The notes below the pieces were generated by a model. It was given only the letters and a program-made list of their open reading frames with translations. It made no database searches and was not told the DNA's origin. Positions 47,908-60,099 of a DNA stretch of 64,000 nucleotides are shown here, piece after piece (within the stretch, counting starts at the first letter, position 1; the number at the start of each line of letters is the position of its first letter). Both the position numbers and the translations under genes were made by a program. This stretch comes from Botryotinia globosa (taxonomy: Eukaryota; Ascomycota; Leotiomycetes; Helotiales; Sclerotiniaceae): NCBI GenBank assembly GCA_014898425.1, contig RCSZ01000011.1:1486501-1550500 (forward strand), in the 5' to 3' direction.

Positions 47908-48242
47908 TACGGAGGTCGCGGTCATTTTGGAAGAGACTAGGTAGGTAGCCTTGTAGACGCCTATAATTAAGCACCCTAATTAATCATTATAAGGTTTATG
48001 CTAAGTCAATTTCAAGTATACGGAGTATATCAGGTTTAACAAGCTTATAAACTTCAAGCTTCAAAATCTTAAGTTGATTTAAAGTCTAATTGAACCTAGA
48101 ATACAAGTATTGCTAGTCTATTCGGGTAGAGTGGAGATCAATTTTTATAGATTCCAACTAAATCCAATATATTATAAAGTCTTATAGCATATACACTTTA
48201 AAAGAGCCTATAATCTCTTCCAAAATGACCGCTACCTCCGTA
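47908..48242. mobile_element. 335-bp TA-flanked MITE
   Basis: The left end TACGGAGGTCGCGGTCATTT(TGGAAGAGA) and the right end, inverted TACGGAGGTAGCGGTCATTT(TGGAAGAGA), match over about 29 bases with one difference and begin with TA. The interior is A/T-rich and non-coding. It ends just before the decayed gene at 48243 and about 1.1 kb upstream of the cellobiohydrolase. Confidence 0.8.
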
Positions 48243-48865
48243 TCACTGTTTAGCATTGCCATATGCATTATGCACCCCAAAGACTGTATCGAAATTAATT
48301 TGACAAGGATTCAAGGACAATTATCAATTGGTGATCTTGAAAATGCAATTTCCACATGGTAAAAATCTGTATCGGACAGATGGCGGCACATGGATGCGTG
48401 TTGTGGCACTTCGGATGTTCTATATAGCCTATTTGGCGACTTCCTAGATCCCCAGTTCGTTTGGAACATCAGCGGTAGGTGGAATTAGTTTCTCCCCGAT
48501 TAATCCGAAGTGACACCCAATAATCTACAGATAATTATTATACGGGGACCCCACAATATGACAGGGAGAATGTGGGGAGGCTCGATGCAGAATCTGAGGT
48601 GTTGTTTTCGGCGGCTGTGGTCTTGTGTATCCCGGATAATTAATTAAGCTTATTGGCGTCCCCGGATTATCTGGATCATATGCAAGCAAATCTCCACAAC
48701 GACGAGCATTATTGGATCACCTTACAAAAAGCAGTCTATTGTATTGTCAGATCCTGCTTATCACCAGACATCAGTTTCCTAAGTCTAGCGAAACGGATAA
48801 ACTCAAACAATCCTAGCATCATCGCCGTGATACCAGCCGTAATCGAGGCAGGGAATAAATCCTAA
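48243..48865 (+). pseudogene. Decayed gene of unknown family
   Basis: One reading frame runs from near 48243 to the splice-like GTAGGTGG at about 48474, broken by a single TAA after LENAISTW. After a presumed short intron (acceptor CTACAG near 48530) it continues through NYYTGTPQYDRENVGRLDAE, another TAA after CIPDN, and LLASPDYLDHMQANLHND to TAA 48863. The composition is protein-like despite the two stops, and the pieces stay in one frame. I do not recognise the family. The MITE at 47908-48242 lies directly at its 5' side. Confidence 0.4.
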
Positions 48866-49364
48866 TAATAAATCAGCATTTTATGAACGCCGAGGTGTCT
48901 CAATTCTGAAAGCGGCGACGTTCAAATGTTAATCAATCTACATGCCATGCGCATTTGCTTCGTACTGAGTCACTTCGCCATTACTTTTTTCCTTGCGGAT
49001 ACATTTCCTCCGCTCCGAATATGATTGCTGACCCTGCAGCAAATATCCGTGATTAGCACGGGCTTGGCCAGCTGTTAGAGCCCGCTCCCAATATAGGAGA
49101 TGAGTAAGTAGAGCAAATTATACGTCAAACCGTTTTTCTACCATACTCGGCTGCCTCGATTGACCGGCTGTCTGCCCGTACTTCCATATTCATCGATTGC
49201 CTCTGAAGATCTCGGTTAGTTGAGTGTGATAATGGACTTAGACGAAGTACATCCGGCGTGGTGAGGATACCTTGGCAAAGACGAAGACTATATAATGGAT
49301 CTATGCTCTCTGCCAGTAATTCTACATCTCATCTTCCAAACACAATCATCAACATACCTTCAAA
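48866..49364. other. Promoter region of the cellobiohydrolase gene
   Basis: TATATAA at 49289-49295 lies 70-76 bases before the start codon. No other gene. Confidence 0.5.
49289..49295 (+). promoter_or_regulatory. TATA box of the cellobiohydrolase gene
   Basis: TATATAA is suitably placed upstream of the ATG at 49365, followed by a pyrimidine-rich leader. Confidence 0.5.
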
Positions 49365-51027
49365 ATGATTTCGAAAGTACTTGCCTTCACTTCTCTTCTA
49401 GCCGCCGCCCGCGCACAACAAGTCGGTACGCTTACCACAGAGACACACCCTCCCCTCAGTGTTAGTCAATGTACTGCTAGCGGTTGTACTTCTTCCAGTG
49501 CGTCAATTGTCGTCGACGCCAACTGGAGATGGCTTCACTCGACTACTGGTTCCACCAACTGCTACACAGGCAATACTTGGGATAAAACTCTCTGCCCTGA
49601 TGGAGCAACTTGCGCTGCAAACTGTGCTTTGGATGGTGCAGATTACTCCGGAGTTTATGGAATCACCACAAGTGGCAATTCGATCAAACTCAACTTCGTC
49701 ACCAAAGGTGCAAACACCAACGTTGGCTCTCGTACCTATTTGATGGCGGCTGGTTCGACAACGCAATACCAGTTGCTTAAGCTTTTGAACCAAGAATTCA
49801 CATTCGATGTTGACGTTTCGAACCTTCCATGTGGTCTTAACGGTGCCTTGTACTTTACCGCAATGGATGCCGATGGAGGATTGTCCCGTTTCCCAACCAA
49901 CAAGGTATTTCAAGAATTGAAGCCACATTCAAAAACAATGCTAATTATTATCGATAGGCTGGTGCCAAGTATGGTACAGGTTACTGTGATGCTCAATGTC
50001 CACAAGACATCAAATTCATCAACGGTGTTGTAAGTTTCTGATTCTCTTTGTATTCTTCGAAGTCCACCATCTCCTAACAATATCGCAGGCAAACTCTGTA
50101 GGCTGGACCCCATCTAGCAATGATGTCAATGCTGGTGCAGGACAATATGGTTCATGTTGTTCTGAGATGGATATCTGGGAAGCCAACAAGATCTCTGCCG
50201 CTTACACTCCTCATCCATGTTCTGTCGACACCCAGACTCGCTGCACTGGAACCGATTGCGGTATTGGATCAAGATACTCTTCTCTATGCGATGCTGATGG
50301 TTGTGACTTCAACTCTTACCGCCAAGGTAACACCTCATTCTATGGTCCAGGTCTTAAGGTGGATACCAACAAAGTTTTCACCGTTGTAACTCAATTCATC
50401 ACCAACGATGGAACAGCTTCAGGTACCTTGAAAGAAATCCGACGATTCTATGTTCAAAATGGCGTCGTGATTCCAAACTCGCAATCTACAATTGCTGGAG
50501 CTGGAGGAAACTCCATCACCGACTCTTTCTGTGCCGCACAAAAGACTGCTTTTGGCGACACCAACGCATTCGCTACTAAGGGAGGTCTTGCCACAATGAG
50601 CAAAGCTTTGGCAAAGGGTATGGTACTTGTCATGTCCATCTGGGATGACCATAGCGCCAACATGTTGTGGCTCGATGCTCCTTACCCAGCAAGCAAGTCC
50701 CCAAGCGCTCCAGGTGTCACCCGAGGATCATGCAGTGCTACTTCAGGTAACCCAGTTGATGTTGAAGCCAACTCCCCAGGTTCTTCCGTCACCTTCTCCA
50801 ACATCAAATGGGGTCCCATCAACTCTACCTACACTGGTGGAAAGGGATCCGTCCCAGCTGTTCCAGGCACTACAAGCGTAAGCTCGGCGCCAGCATCGAC
50901 TCCAACTTCTGGAGGCAGTGTCGCCCTGTATGGCCAATGTGGAGGTACTGGGTACACCGGAGCTACCGCTTGCGTTTCTGGTGCCACCTGTACTGTAGTC
51001 AACCCTTACTTCTCTCTATGCAAGTAA
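49365..51027 (+). CDS. cbh1: GH7 cellobiohydrolase I with C-terminal CBM1
   Basis: Exons 49365-49904, 49958-50029 and 50089-51027 (introns 53 and 59 nt, all phase 0) give about 516 residues, the standard Cel7A length. The signal peptide is [17 protein letters not shown], then [12 protein letters not shown], the usual mature N-terminus of the family. The catalytic motif EMDIWEANK near residue 230 supplies nucleophile and acid/base glutamates. The linker ([20 protein letters not shown]) is short. The last 32 residues form a CBM1 ([25 protein letters not shown]) with its cysteines. The enzyme is secreted and releases cellobiose processively from crystalline cellulose, consistent with plant-tissue degradation. 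The gene looks intact; such genes are usually cellulose-induced and carbon-repressed. Confidence 0.97.
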
Positions 51028-53676
51028 ATTGTTCCCTTCTGGAGCAATGAGGCTTTCAACTTAAGCCAATGCATCTCCACAGTCTGTACATAAGATCGGC
51101 TAAATGTTGATCATTCATCTTCTTTCATGTATTTAGTTGTTGACAATTTTGAAGTTGCAAGTCAAGACGGGAAAACAGAAGCAGGAAATATATGGGGGTA
51201 TAAGAAAGTCAATCGTTTAGACAAAACCTTCATCAAACAATCCAATTTTGCAATCTGACCTTGATAAGTGATTTTCCGTGAATGATACAATTGATGTGGT
51301 GGATGTGAAGTCTTGATATCCAGGTGATCTTTGCATCCGCCATTGCCAATAATGCAGTGCACGTGCTATGATACTTGCTTATGTAATCGAGTAAATTATT
51401 AAATTCCCCATGGAGTATTTCACACTTACAACGGATTCATGATGATAAGTCCAGCAATCAATGTGACTTTCGATCATGAGATATTATATCTTTCGTGATT
51501 TTTACCTGTATTGTACATTGTTGCTCAATTGATTATCTACATCAGTTAAAAGTTCGATATGCTAACGCCCACAATCTGTCCAAAATGTGAGACGCAAGCA
51601 CGGCTCGACCAGCCGGCCAATTGCTTGTGCTATTTGAAATAGACCACTACAAAATCTGAAAACCAGAGCTACGAGAAGGCTCCAAGGGTGTGAACAGTTC
51701 GAGCGCGAGGGAAGCATGTGTTAACATTTCGATCCACTCGAACGCTTATCCTACGGCAGATGATATTCGTGCCATGGGGTATGTGGCCTTGGAATCTGTC
51801 AATGTGAGGCTTCGCACAGATATCATCACCCTGAAAGAGCAATTACCCATCGAAAGTTAATCTACCCTTGCTGCGAGAACTGATTCGGGCCCATCCTAGC
51901 TTCACGAGTTGATTGAAGGGCATACAAAAAATGATGGTAATGGATGAACATTGATCTCTACGCATGCAAAAGCTATGGCAAGTACCAACTTATTATCATC
52001 ACCAGATAATGCAGAGCTGAACGTATCTTTTAGTCCTGCTAGACCGAGTTTCCAGATGGTTGTCATATATGCAGATTGAAGAGTTCATTCGTTACTCGTG
52101 CGGCCAGAAAGTATGCAACTCTAACGCGATGGAAACCAGCTTAGTCCTCTTGTAGTTTACCATCTTGTGGTATGTGCATCTAGCATCGAAGTTACATACT
52201 TTCTGGCCGCACGAGTACGGATTGCAGGTTAATCTGCGATACTTTTGCCAGCAGTCCAGAGTTCATCCATCAAGCATGCCCTTGTCGATATTGAGCCAGC
52301 CAATTTTCGACAACTATTGGGTAGATTTGGATTTAACCCAAATCAAAATCCAAACTCCAGGCTCTAGACTTCAGACTTCAAGGCTAAATTATCTTGTCAT
52401 CCACGAACCGCCGTTGGATTCTCTTGGGCTATCATTTAAGACAAATAACGACAGGATTTGTTGTTCACGCTCATTGAGGCGTCTCCATCCATCCGATTTT
52501 TAGGTCGGACGATCCCCCATCATATAACCAGTTTAGCTTACTGTCATTGAAACAATGAAGATACTCTTCGACTTACTAGTGCAATACTTTCGCGTAGCCA
52601 TCAACCCTTCAAATTTAGTCCACTAGATTACTGTGTCAAGAAAGTCTAATCCGAAGTTTTCTTTTGAAGCGTCTTTTGTTCTCACCGAGGTCCTTTTTAT
52701 CATCTAGATCTTCTTCCCCTGAATTCAGGGTCCAAATTAATTTGGTAGATGACCCCATAAATCACATCCTAGTATGTACTTTTTCGTACTTCTCGTACTT
52801 CTCGTACTTCTCGTACTTCAACTTTGCTTTCAGGGGATTTTAGCTTACACCGCTCTAGGTCCCTCCTTTCCACTCTCGCCACTGTAACTGTTTCATCCTA
52901 ATCCAGATCCACAAATAGCCTAGACACAGCCTGCTGATCCAATATCGGCAATTAATATCTGATGTGGACTGTATTCCGGCTGGGACCTCCATTCTCGAAC
53001 TTTGGAAGAATTCATCGAACCCTTAAAGATGCTTATCTCCACTAATAATCCACATCTAAAGCTTTCCCCGTCCGTGTCGCCGTATCCGCGTAATACGCAG
53101 ATGTAACTCATCACATCCACAAATCACAATCTCTCGAATTCACATAAGATGTTGATCCTCTCCACCAAATCCGCCCTCCGTAAAACAATAAAGCAAAAAG
53201 ACCCAATATACGAGGAGGAGGATGACAAAGTTATTAATAAGACTGAGACGACGCACAAACCTGGTAAATTAAAGCACCGACTATCGATGTCATTACGCGG
53301 TACAGGGCTCACGCAGCGAAGGATAACTAGCTGAATCAGGGGAAGTGTCATTCTCTCCATATGGGTGGTACCTTGACAATATTGATGGAACGAGCTCTTA
53401 CATGGTAGGGTCAATGTGAAGTATATCTTTAAGCTACTCCTCTCAATGTATGCCATTGTCTTTTTATGCTGTTCTAAAATTTAGCTCCTTTTATACTTTT
53501 ATCAATTGACAATTGCATTGATCGATCCGTTTCAGATAACGAGGCATCACACACGTGAGATCTACGACTCGACATACAAAATTGAAAAGTTTCTCTAATT
53601 CTCGAGAAACTTCATCTGAATATTTTATTCAAGCAGTTCCCTTTTATCAGGACTTCAAGTCGATATTAAAATCGAA
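51028..53676. other. Intergenic with a palindromic MITE and a short tandem repeat
   Basis: Holds the MITE at 52093-52217 and four tandem copies of a 9-bp CGTACTTCT unit at about 52785-52820. A 61-codon frame at 53149-53334 (MLILSTKSALRKTIKQKDP) is unsupported. Nothing else recognised. Confidence 0.5.
52093..52217. mobile_element. Palindromic MITE, copy 2
   Basis: The left arm TACTCGTGCGGCCAGAAAGT and the right arm, inverted, match without a break for about 25 bases, with TA at both outer ends. The centre holds CTCTTGTAGTTTACCATC. Total about 125 bp. The related, more diverged copy is at 20801-20930. Confidence 0.75.
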
Positions 53677-54366
53677 ATGTTTTTCTCACCCTTTATCACT
53701 GGCCTTCTCCCAATTCTGGCGGCTACTTCCACCCAAATCGAAGCGCCCCAGCATCCCAGCATATTCATCCTCAGCGATCATGCATCCAGTACCTCAGCAA
53801 TTGGAAATGCCCTCCAGACTCTAGGATATACACATATTTCCGCCGAAACATTGAACAGTTCGTTACCACAACTCAGCACCCATACATTTACCGAAATTTC
53901 CATGGACGGCGCGTCAAACGAGCTCATGATCCAATACCCAAACACGAAATTTATCGTCCCTGTCTCATCATCGCAAAACTACGGAGACGGAGAAAGTGAT
54001 GTGGAGAGAAGACCCTGTGCCAATAGCTGGCTCAATCATTTGGCTACGTGGAGTGGATTATCGCAATATACCTCAAACATCCAGGCAGCCGAGGACGTCA
54101 GAATCGCTCAGCCCGAGAAATCAGATTCCGTCATCAGCTCGCTCAAGAAGGAAGGAAGATTATTAGAAATTGTTCTCGATAAGCAAGAGAACTATAGAGG
54201 CGAGAAATGGTTGAGATTGTGCAAGTTTTTGGATTTGGGGTATAGTGTGGTGGAAAGATTAAATTTGAAGGAATTCCCTTCTTCCATGGGACAGGAGAAG
54301 AAAGCGGCGGGCTGGGGTGGAAGTTTTGGAATGTGGAGATTCCTCGCGCAGGGGAGTGGTGTTTGA
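53677..54366 (+). CDS. Secreted protein resembling the fungal sulfotransferase-like (P-loop) family
   Basis: A single exon of 229 residues. The N-terminus MFFSPFITGLLPILAATST looks like a signal peptide. The body has IFILSDHASSTSAIGNALQTLGY, at the position where sulfotransferase-4-type fungal proteins carry GLSRTGTSSL...ALEILGY, then LIQYPNTKF-like and RLLEIVLDKQENYRGEKWLRL, matching the usual EWLPLCEFLG-type segment. The phosphate-binding Gly/Lys-rich loop is not preserved, so catalytic activity is doubtful. The family link is from recall and is tentative; the gene itself is well supported by length and codon structure. Confidence 0.65.
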   Translation: MFFSPFITGLLPILAATSTQIEAPQHPSIFILSDHASSTSAIGNALQTLGYTHISAETLNSSLPQLSTHTFTEISMDGASNELMIQYPNTKFIVPVSSSQNYGDGESDVERRPCANSWLNHLATWSGLSQYTSNIQAAEDVRIAQPEKSDSVISSLKKEGRLLEIVLDKQENYRGEKWLRLCKFLDLGYSVVERLNLKEFPSSMGQEKKAAGWGGSFGMWRFLAQGSGV

Positions 54367-55445
54367 AAGATTGATGAGTGATTGAAAAAAAAAACGATAG
54401 AAAAAAGTCCTGAGCTTGATACAAAAATACTCTTGGCTAGGATACAAAAATGGCTGGCCGACTCACAGATTTCCTGATGTATGCCGATATTCATAATAGA
54501 TGTGGCAAGAAGGAAAGAACATCACGTGGTGTCGGGCAGTCGACACGTGAGAAATACCCATTCCAGAAGCTGTACTTCTTCCACGGATACAACACAGTTG
54601 AAGACTCTTTGTCGCGTTGTCTCATTCTCAAGGGACAGATGTGATTGTTGTTGATGGGAAACTTTGAAGACATATAGCTCTGAAATATCGTGAGCGAACT
54701 TTAGCTCAGCATTAGATCAGATAGCTACATTGAGATACTATACCGGTCATACTGCCACAGGACTATTACTTCTTGTTTGATATGTGGTGAGATTCTTACT
54801 TGATACTATATATTCCCTACCCTCCTCTGATCACCTACCATTGCGAGTGTGCTGTGAGAGTGAATGAAGTTTATCACAACATTGCTAGGCAAGGATGAAA
54901 GGAAGGTAGTTATAAATCATAAGGCCAAGCCAAATGCAATTAACTCGATGTCATAATGCATCGCTTCAGATTGCCTTCGAAAGATTGAATACCTGTACTT
55001 ATCTATTCAGTCAAGAATATATGTTCCGGTGCTAGGTCATCGAATGAATAGCTAGTTTCGAGTTTATCATGTCTATTTCTATGAATCTACTCCAAAACAT
55101 GTATCGAGATATCTAGGCCATGGAGGTTGATCACGTTTCTCACATGAAGTTTTGTTATACGATAGCCATATTCAATATTCATAGGATATGAAAGATTAGC
55201 CGGCGGAGGTAGACCTGTCACACACCAACCATTTCTTTTTCACAGTGAATGCACCAATGATCATTACGCTTGATTACATTCGAAACTATCAACTGATTAA
55301 GACATAAGAAAACGCGACATCGCAATGCCCTACATTCATAAGGGAATTCCATGACAACATTCTGATTTCATCAATCCTCATCTCCATCTTTATTCCCATC
55401 TCTTCATCCCACACCCCGAGCAAAATACATGTTCGTATTTCACTC
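54367..55445. other. Intergenic, 3' sides of convergent genes
   Basis: No gene recognised. Short minus-strand frames at 54143-54494 overlap the end of the previous gene and are shadows. Confidence 0.55.
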
Positions 55446-57052
55446 CTAACATCTCGACGTGACAAAGACCCTTGTCTCCAGCTGATGAATATACTGCTGC
55501 ACACTCACATTTTCGGGAGACTCGCTAAGGTAGGAGTTTTGAATATAATTACTCGCTGCAAATTCACGTCAGCACTTGAGATACAAACATAACGAAAGTC
55601 CTCAAGAAAAACTTAACATACCAAAATCTCTCAATTCATTCCACTCATGAATGATCTTCTGCATTTGTGGTCTCGCAAGGATCATTGGAGGAATATTCTC
55701 CGTATCATTATCAATCAACTGTTTGATCGTCTCGAGATCCGTAACCATGGATTTCCATGCCCCTTGAAGTAATTCGAGTGTGCGCATTGCTGGTCTGATT
55801 TCGCCAGTGAGATTGTTTACTTGCCCCTAGAGAGCATTTATATTAGAAATGTGTGTAATCATACCGGTGGTTTGATCACTTACGTTGACAAACCTGATGT
55901 TGAGTTCCAAGCGAGAAGCAGTTTTCTGCTTAGTTTCATACTCATCCATCACAGCTTGGATTTGTTCCATGGCTTCTCTCATACCCCTGATTTCATTCTT
56001 GGCTGCTTGAACGAGTCCTACTCCGATGAATGTTCCAATTGGCCAACTGTATAAGGTTAGCTGAGTTGGATGAAAAGAATTTGATGTCATTGACTTACAC
56101 CCACATATATTTGGGAGCATCAGTTAGCACTTTATTTTCTATGATGTAACGGAATAGAGTCAGTAAATGATCCACAACAGAAAATGAGAAGCTTGAAGTT
56201 TCTTACTTCCGTCAATTCTGGCCTGGTATTCTTCCAACTCGGCCTGAGCCGCATCAATCTTCTTTTGCATACTCGCAATATCATTACCCTCTCTGACCAA
56301 TTGCGCCTCAAGAGAAGTAGCATTGACTCTTATTCTAGATTCATGTTGTTCGCATTGGCCGTGGAAACCTTCCAATCCAGCTAGTGCTTGTTCTGCGCCA
56401 GCCTGTAATTGTTTGATCACCCTAAGTTCTTCGTTGACTACCCATTGTATACCTTCTCTTAGTTCCTTCAATTTTGCTTGATCGGGATTGGGCTTGTTAT
56501 TTTCGTCATGGAAGTCACCAATCCATTTTAGCATAAGAACTGTATAGGAAGTTTCCTCGGTTCCACCTGACATTGTGGCGTAAATTCTGATTTGAGCTGC
56601 CATGTCGACGATTCTGCGCCATGTATGATCTCTAAAGTAAACACTGTCTGATCTGATCTATATCGAAGGCAATATACTCATTAGTCAACTTTCTACTACA
56701 TGAATTTCCCCTCAAGTGCACAATTTGAATGGCAGAATCATGACCCAATTGAGATACGCACCTTAGCATAAGTCGACACAAGACTGTCAACTTCGTTTGC
56801 TAGATCAGTACTGAGGGGATCGGTTGTCAGAATACCCAAGGATCTTAGATATTCATTGCGGGTGGTTGGAAGCAATCTGCCCGTCCCAAGAAAGCGGTTC
56901 AATGCTTTCATATCGGAAGAGTTGAAGATGAAAGCTCTCTCATCATCACCGGAATCAAAACCAAACCTGGAATTTGCACGATTATCGACGAACATCCCCT
57001 TGGGGAACCAGACTTTTTCGTCATCAATTGGTCTTGAAGGATCAAACGACAT
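55446..57052 (-). CDS. Alpha-helical pore-forming-toxin homologue (alpha-xenorhabdolysin subunit A-like)
   Basis: Six exons join in phase on the minus strand (56762-57052, 56207-56657, 56099-56138, 55884-56046, 55622-55826, 55446-55555) to give about 419 residues, close to bacterial XaxA. An N-terminal segment with NRFLGTGRLLPTTRNEYLRS resembles the LPTT-containing start of XaxA-family proteins. A long helical, Gln/Glu-rich coiled region follows (LKELREGIQWVVNEELRVI, DIASMQKKIDAAQAELEEY). A hydrophobic Gly-containing segment (MWVWPIGTFIGVGLVQAA) comes next, where alpha-pore-forming toxins carry the membrane-inserting head, and then another long helix returns. No signal peptide is visible. Family assignment is from recalled motifs and architecture. 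Alternatives are a coiled-coil structural protein or a distant HBL/ClyA-like protein. Target and activity are unknown. Confidence 0.7.
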
Positions 57053-57590
57053 CTTTACTGATGAGTTTCAACAATATCGGAGGAAGGTGAAATTTTCGAT
57101 AGAATATATTGATATCAACGAATGTGATGTCGACAATAAAATCCATGAAGTCTTCACTCTTTTAAACATCCTTCAACAAGATTTGCGTACCAATGTACAT
57201 TAGTCGTCGCACAATCATTGATCAAGATTCAATTCGCAAATATTGTGGCTGGCTATGAATCTACATGGTTTTGAAAACTCCCACGTTATGGAAACATGTT
57301 TCTGTTCTCTTGCATCACAAGCGGTGAAACAGCGACTGCTAATATTTCCCGGTATGGGGTGATCATTGCATGAGAAACCCAAGAATAGTTGGGAAGTTGT
57401 AACGCCCCTTGACATGTGATATAAATTTAACAATTAGATCTCAAGAACCTCAGTGATTGAATTCTTGGCCATATATCCACTATCACTTAATGTACGTAGG
57501 TAGCTATAAGCGGAAATTCGGGGTAAGTTCAGTGAAGAAATTGAGTGACACGGCTCATACACAAGGAAAAAACGCAGGGTAGTTGATTAG
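57053..57590. other. Promoter side of the xenorhabdolysin-like gene
   Basis: No other gene recognised. Confidence 0.5.
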
Positions 57591-58800
57591 ACTTTTCTCT
57601 TCTAATATATCATCTAAGATAGAGTCTCTATTATATATAAAGATCGAAAAACACAAAAAAACTAAGAAAATATTTTCTTGAAAAATCCTATTAATCTTTA
57701 TTACATTCAGAGCAGGAAACTATTCTATATTTCTTTTTATTAATTACTAAATCATTTTTTATCTAAATTAACAAAACATTGTTATTAATATTAAAAAAAG
57801 AGTTTAATATTATCATATTGATATTATCAATAATAGACTTATTATATTAACTATAATTAACAATCAAGATTAAATTATAAATTCCTCTAATAATCCGAAC
57901 TTTTTAATATTTAAAAATCTTATAAAAAAAATTCTATTATAAAAGAAAAAGATTCTTAAATAGAAAAATTAAAGATCAAAAAATCATCAGCTTTACTTTT
58001 TTTTGAAAAAACTTTTAAAAAAATATTGATATATTTATAATTACTTTATATGAATAAAAAAAGCTAAATCTTTCAAAATATTTATAATATATTTAATATA
58101 AATGTATAACATTTCAATATTAATATATATTATTAGTTTTAATAATGATTACTTTAAATAATTTACAATATATTACTAATGATGATCTTTTAATATAGAA
58201 TATATATTATCGAAAGTAATAATATACTAATATTATTATACCTCCTATATCTATATTACAAGATTAGATTCTTCTATTAATAAACTAATACTAATAAAAT
58301 AAACAGAAATGAAAAACAATAGATTTTAAAAGGAAAATATATACTATTAATACACTATAAAAGAAAATAGATATATATTTTATAAATTATAAATTCAAAA
58401 TTATAATAAAACAATAACTCTTTAGAAAAGATTTAAAAATTATGAAATGAAACCAATTCTATATAATTAATCATAGATTTTTTAATATTTCAAAAAGAAA
58501 TAAATAGAAAAAGAGAAATTATTATAATAAAATAAAAACAAAGGGTTTCTATAAATATTTTGAAGGATTTATAAATAAAATGGGTTTAAATAAAATAAAT
58601 CAATTTTATAAGTAATTTAAAGAATTTAAAAAACTATTCAAAAGGTTATTTAAAAGTTTTATTAAGAAAATTTGAAGAGGGATAGATTTTTTTATTTCTT
58701 TTCCTGTTTATTTTATTCAATTAAAATTTGATATAGATGTATTATATGGGCCTTAGTATAGCTATATAAATTGAATCGATTAAGAATTTACTACTACTAC
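57591..58800. repeat. A/T-rich, probably RIP-degraded island
   Basis: About 1.2 kb of nearly pure A/T with stops in all frames and sharp transitions to normal composition at both sides. I found no terminal repeats matching the other elements. It separates the two genes at 55446 and 60100. Confidence 0.6.
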
Positions 58801-60099
58801 TATATCAGTTTAAGCATATCACTGGGCGGTAGCCAGCAAAAAAAATGCACTTCTAGAAAACGCTATCGTCTTCTTGGCGATGTCCAAATTTTTAAATGCA
58901 GACATGTGAAGGCCGAGATGAGAAATTTTGGGTTGCGGGGTTAGGGTAACATCAAGGTGAGCGTTGATGGGATGAAATGCAACACAATTTATAAGTATGA
59001 GTGTAATGGCTTGCGAGTGCTACTTCCCCCGCCATGAGTCAGTGGTAGAACATGCGTGAAATATAATTTACACGGATTATTTGCATTGTTGGGCAATCTG
59101 TTGTGCTTTCGTGGCACTTCCTGCGTTGCGAAACCTTGGGAATCAGCCCACAATCAATTGCGGATATGTTGTCACAGCAGACTTGTTAATTTAATCCGAG
59201 GGTATACTGAAGATCATAACTCACATAAAACAGAGGTGGAAGTTGCAAAAAAAACATTCCCCGCATCTCTGCCGTAAGCCACTCGGTAATTAAGCGCAGC
59301 AGCCGCAAATATCTCACAGGCTATCGTGTATGCGGGGCAATTCTTCTTCCTCTGGATTCAATCGATACTCTCGAGCATGTCATCCAAGTTCTGAGTTCAG
59401 AAGTAGAACAATGGTGTATTTAGACAGCAGATTGACTCTTTGAGACCTAATAGCTTCTCGTATCTGCTTTCGACAGTTGCACTGGAAGGTGGGAAAACAA
59501 ACCCCTCATTTTAGTTTATTGATATTATCGTGTGACGGAAGCGGCGGGGATTATTTTGCCACACAATGATGTCTTGACCTCCAGTCAAACGAATGAAATG
59601 ATATATTCTTCAGTCGTTGAATACTTGAACTGATGAATCAAGCTATTTGCATCAAGGCGGCTTGGAAATAGACTCATAGATGAGGGGGTGGCCCATTCAT
59701 CGCGACCTTGTTTGTCATGGAAACGACGTCGATTATTGCCCGCCTGCACATCAGTATTCCCGTCACCTCAATCAAATGTTCTCCAGGTAGCCACCAGCAG
59801 AAGCACTCGTAAATTCAACTATTCGGCAGCTGAGCTTGTGTTGCTATTCATTATGCATAAATCGGTCAATTCAGGCTTTTTTCACCTCCCAATCTGCTCT
59901 ATGATGTCCCATGAACTCCTCCAGCTTGCTACTTTGGATAGAACGCGGTTCTATGATCCAGCAGTGTTTAGGATTAATTCTCCTCACATACTTCAAATAC
60001 AGCTAAGTAATTATCATTGACGGAAAAAAAATCACACCAAATTAGTTTCGAGCGAATAAATCATTACTTTAACAATCTGAATCACTGAAACGAAGCATC
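58801..60099. other. Intergenic upstream of the 827-aa gene
   Basis: A 110-codon frame at 59688-60020 lacks recognisable features. No gene is supported. Confidence 0.5.

Noticed and set aside
59688..60020. 110-codon ORF upstream of the 827-aa gene
   Set aside because: No recognisable features and mixed composition; likely chance.
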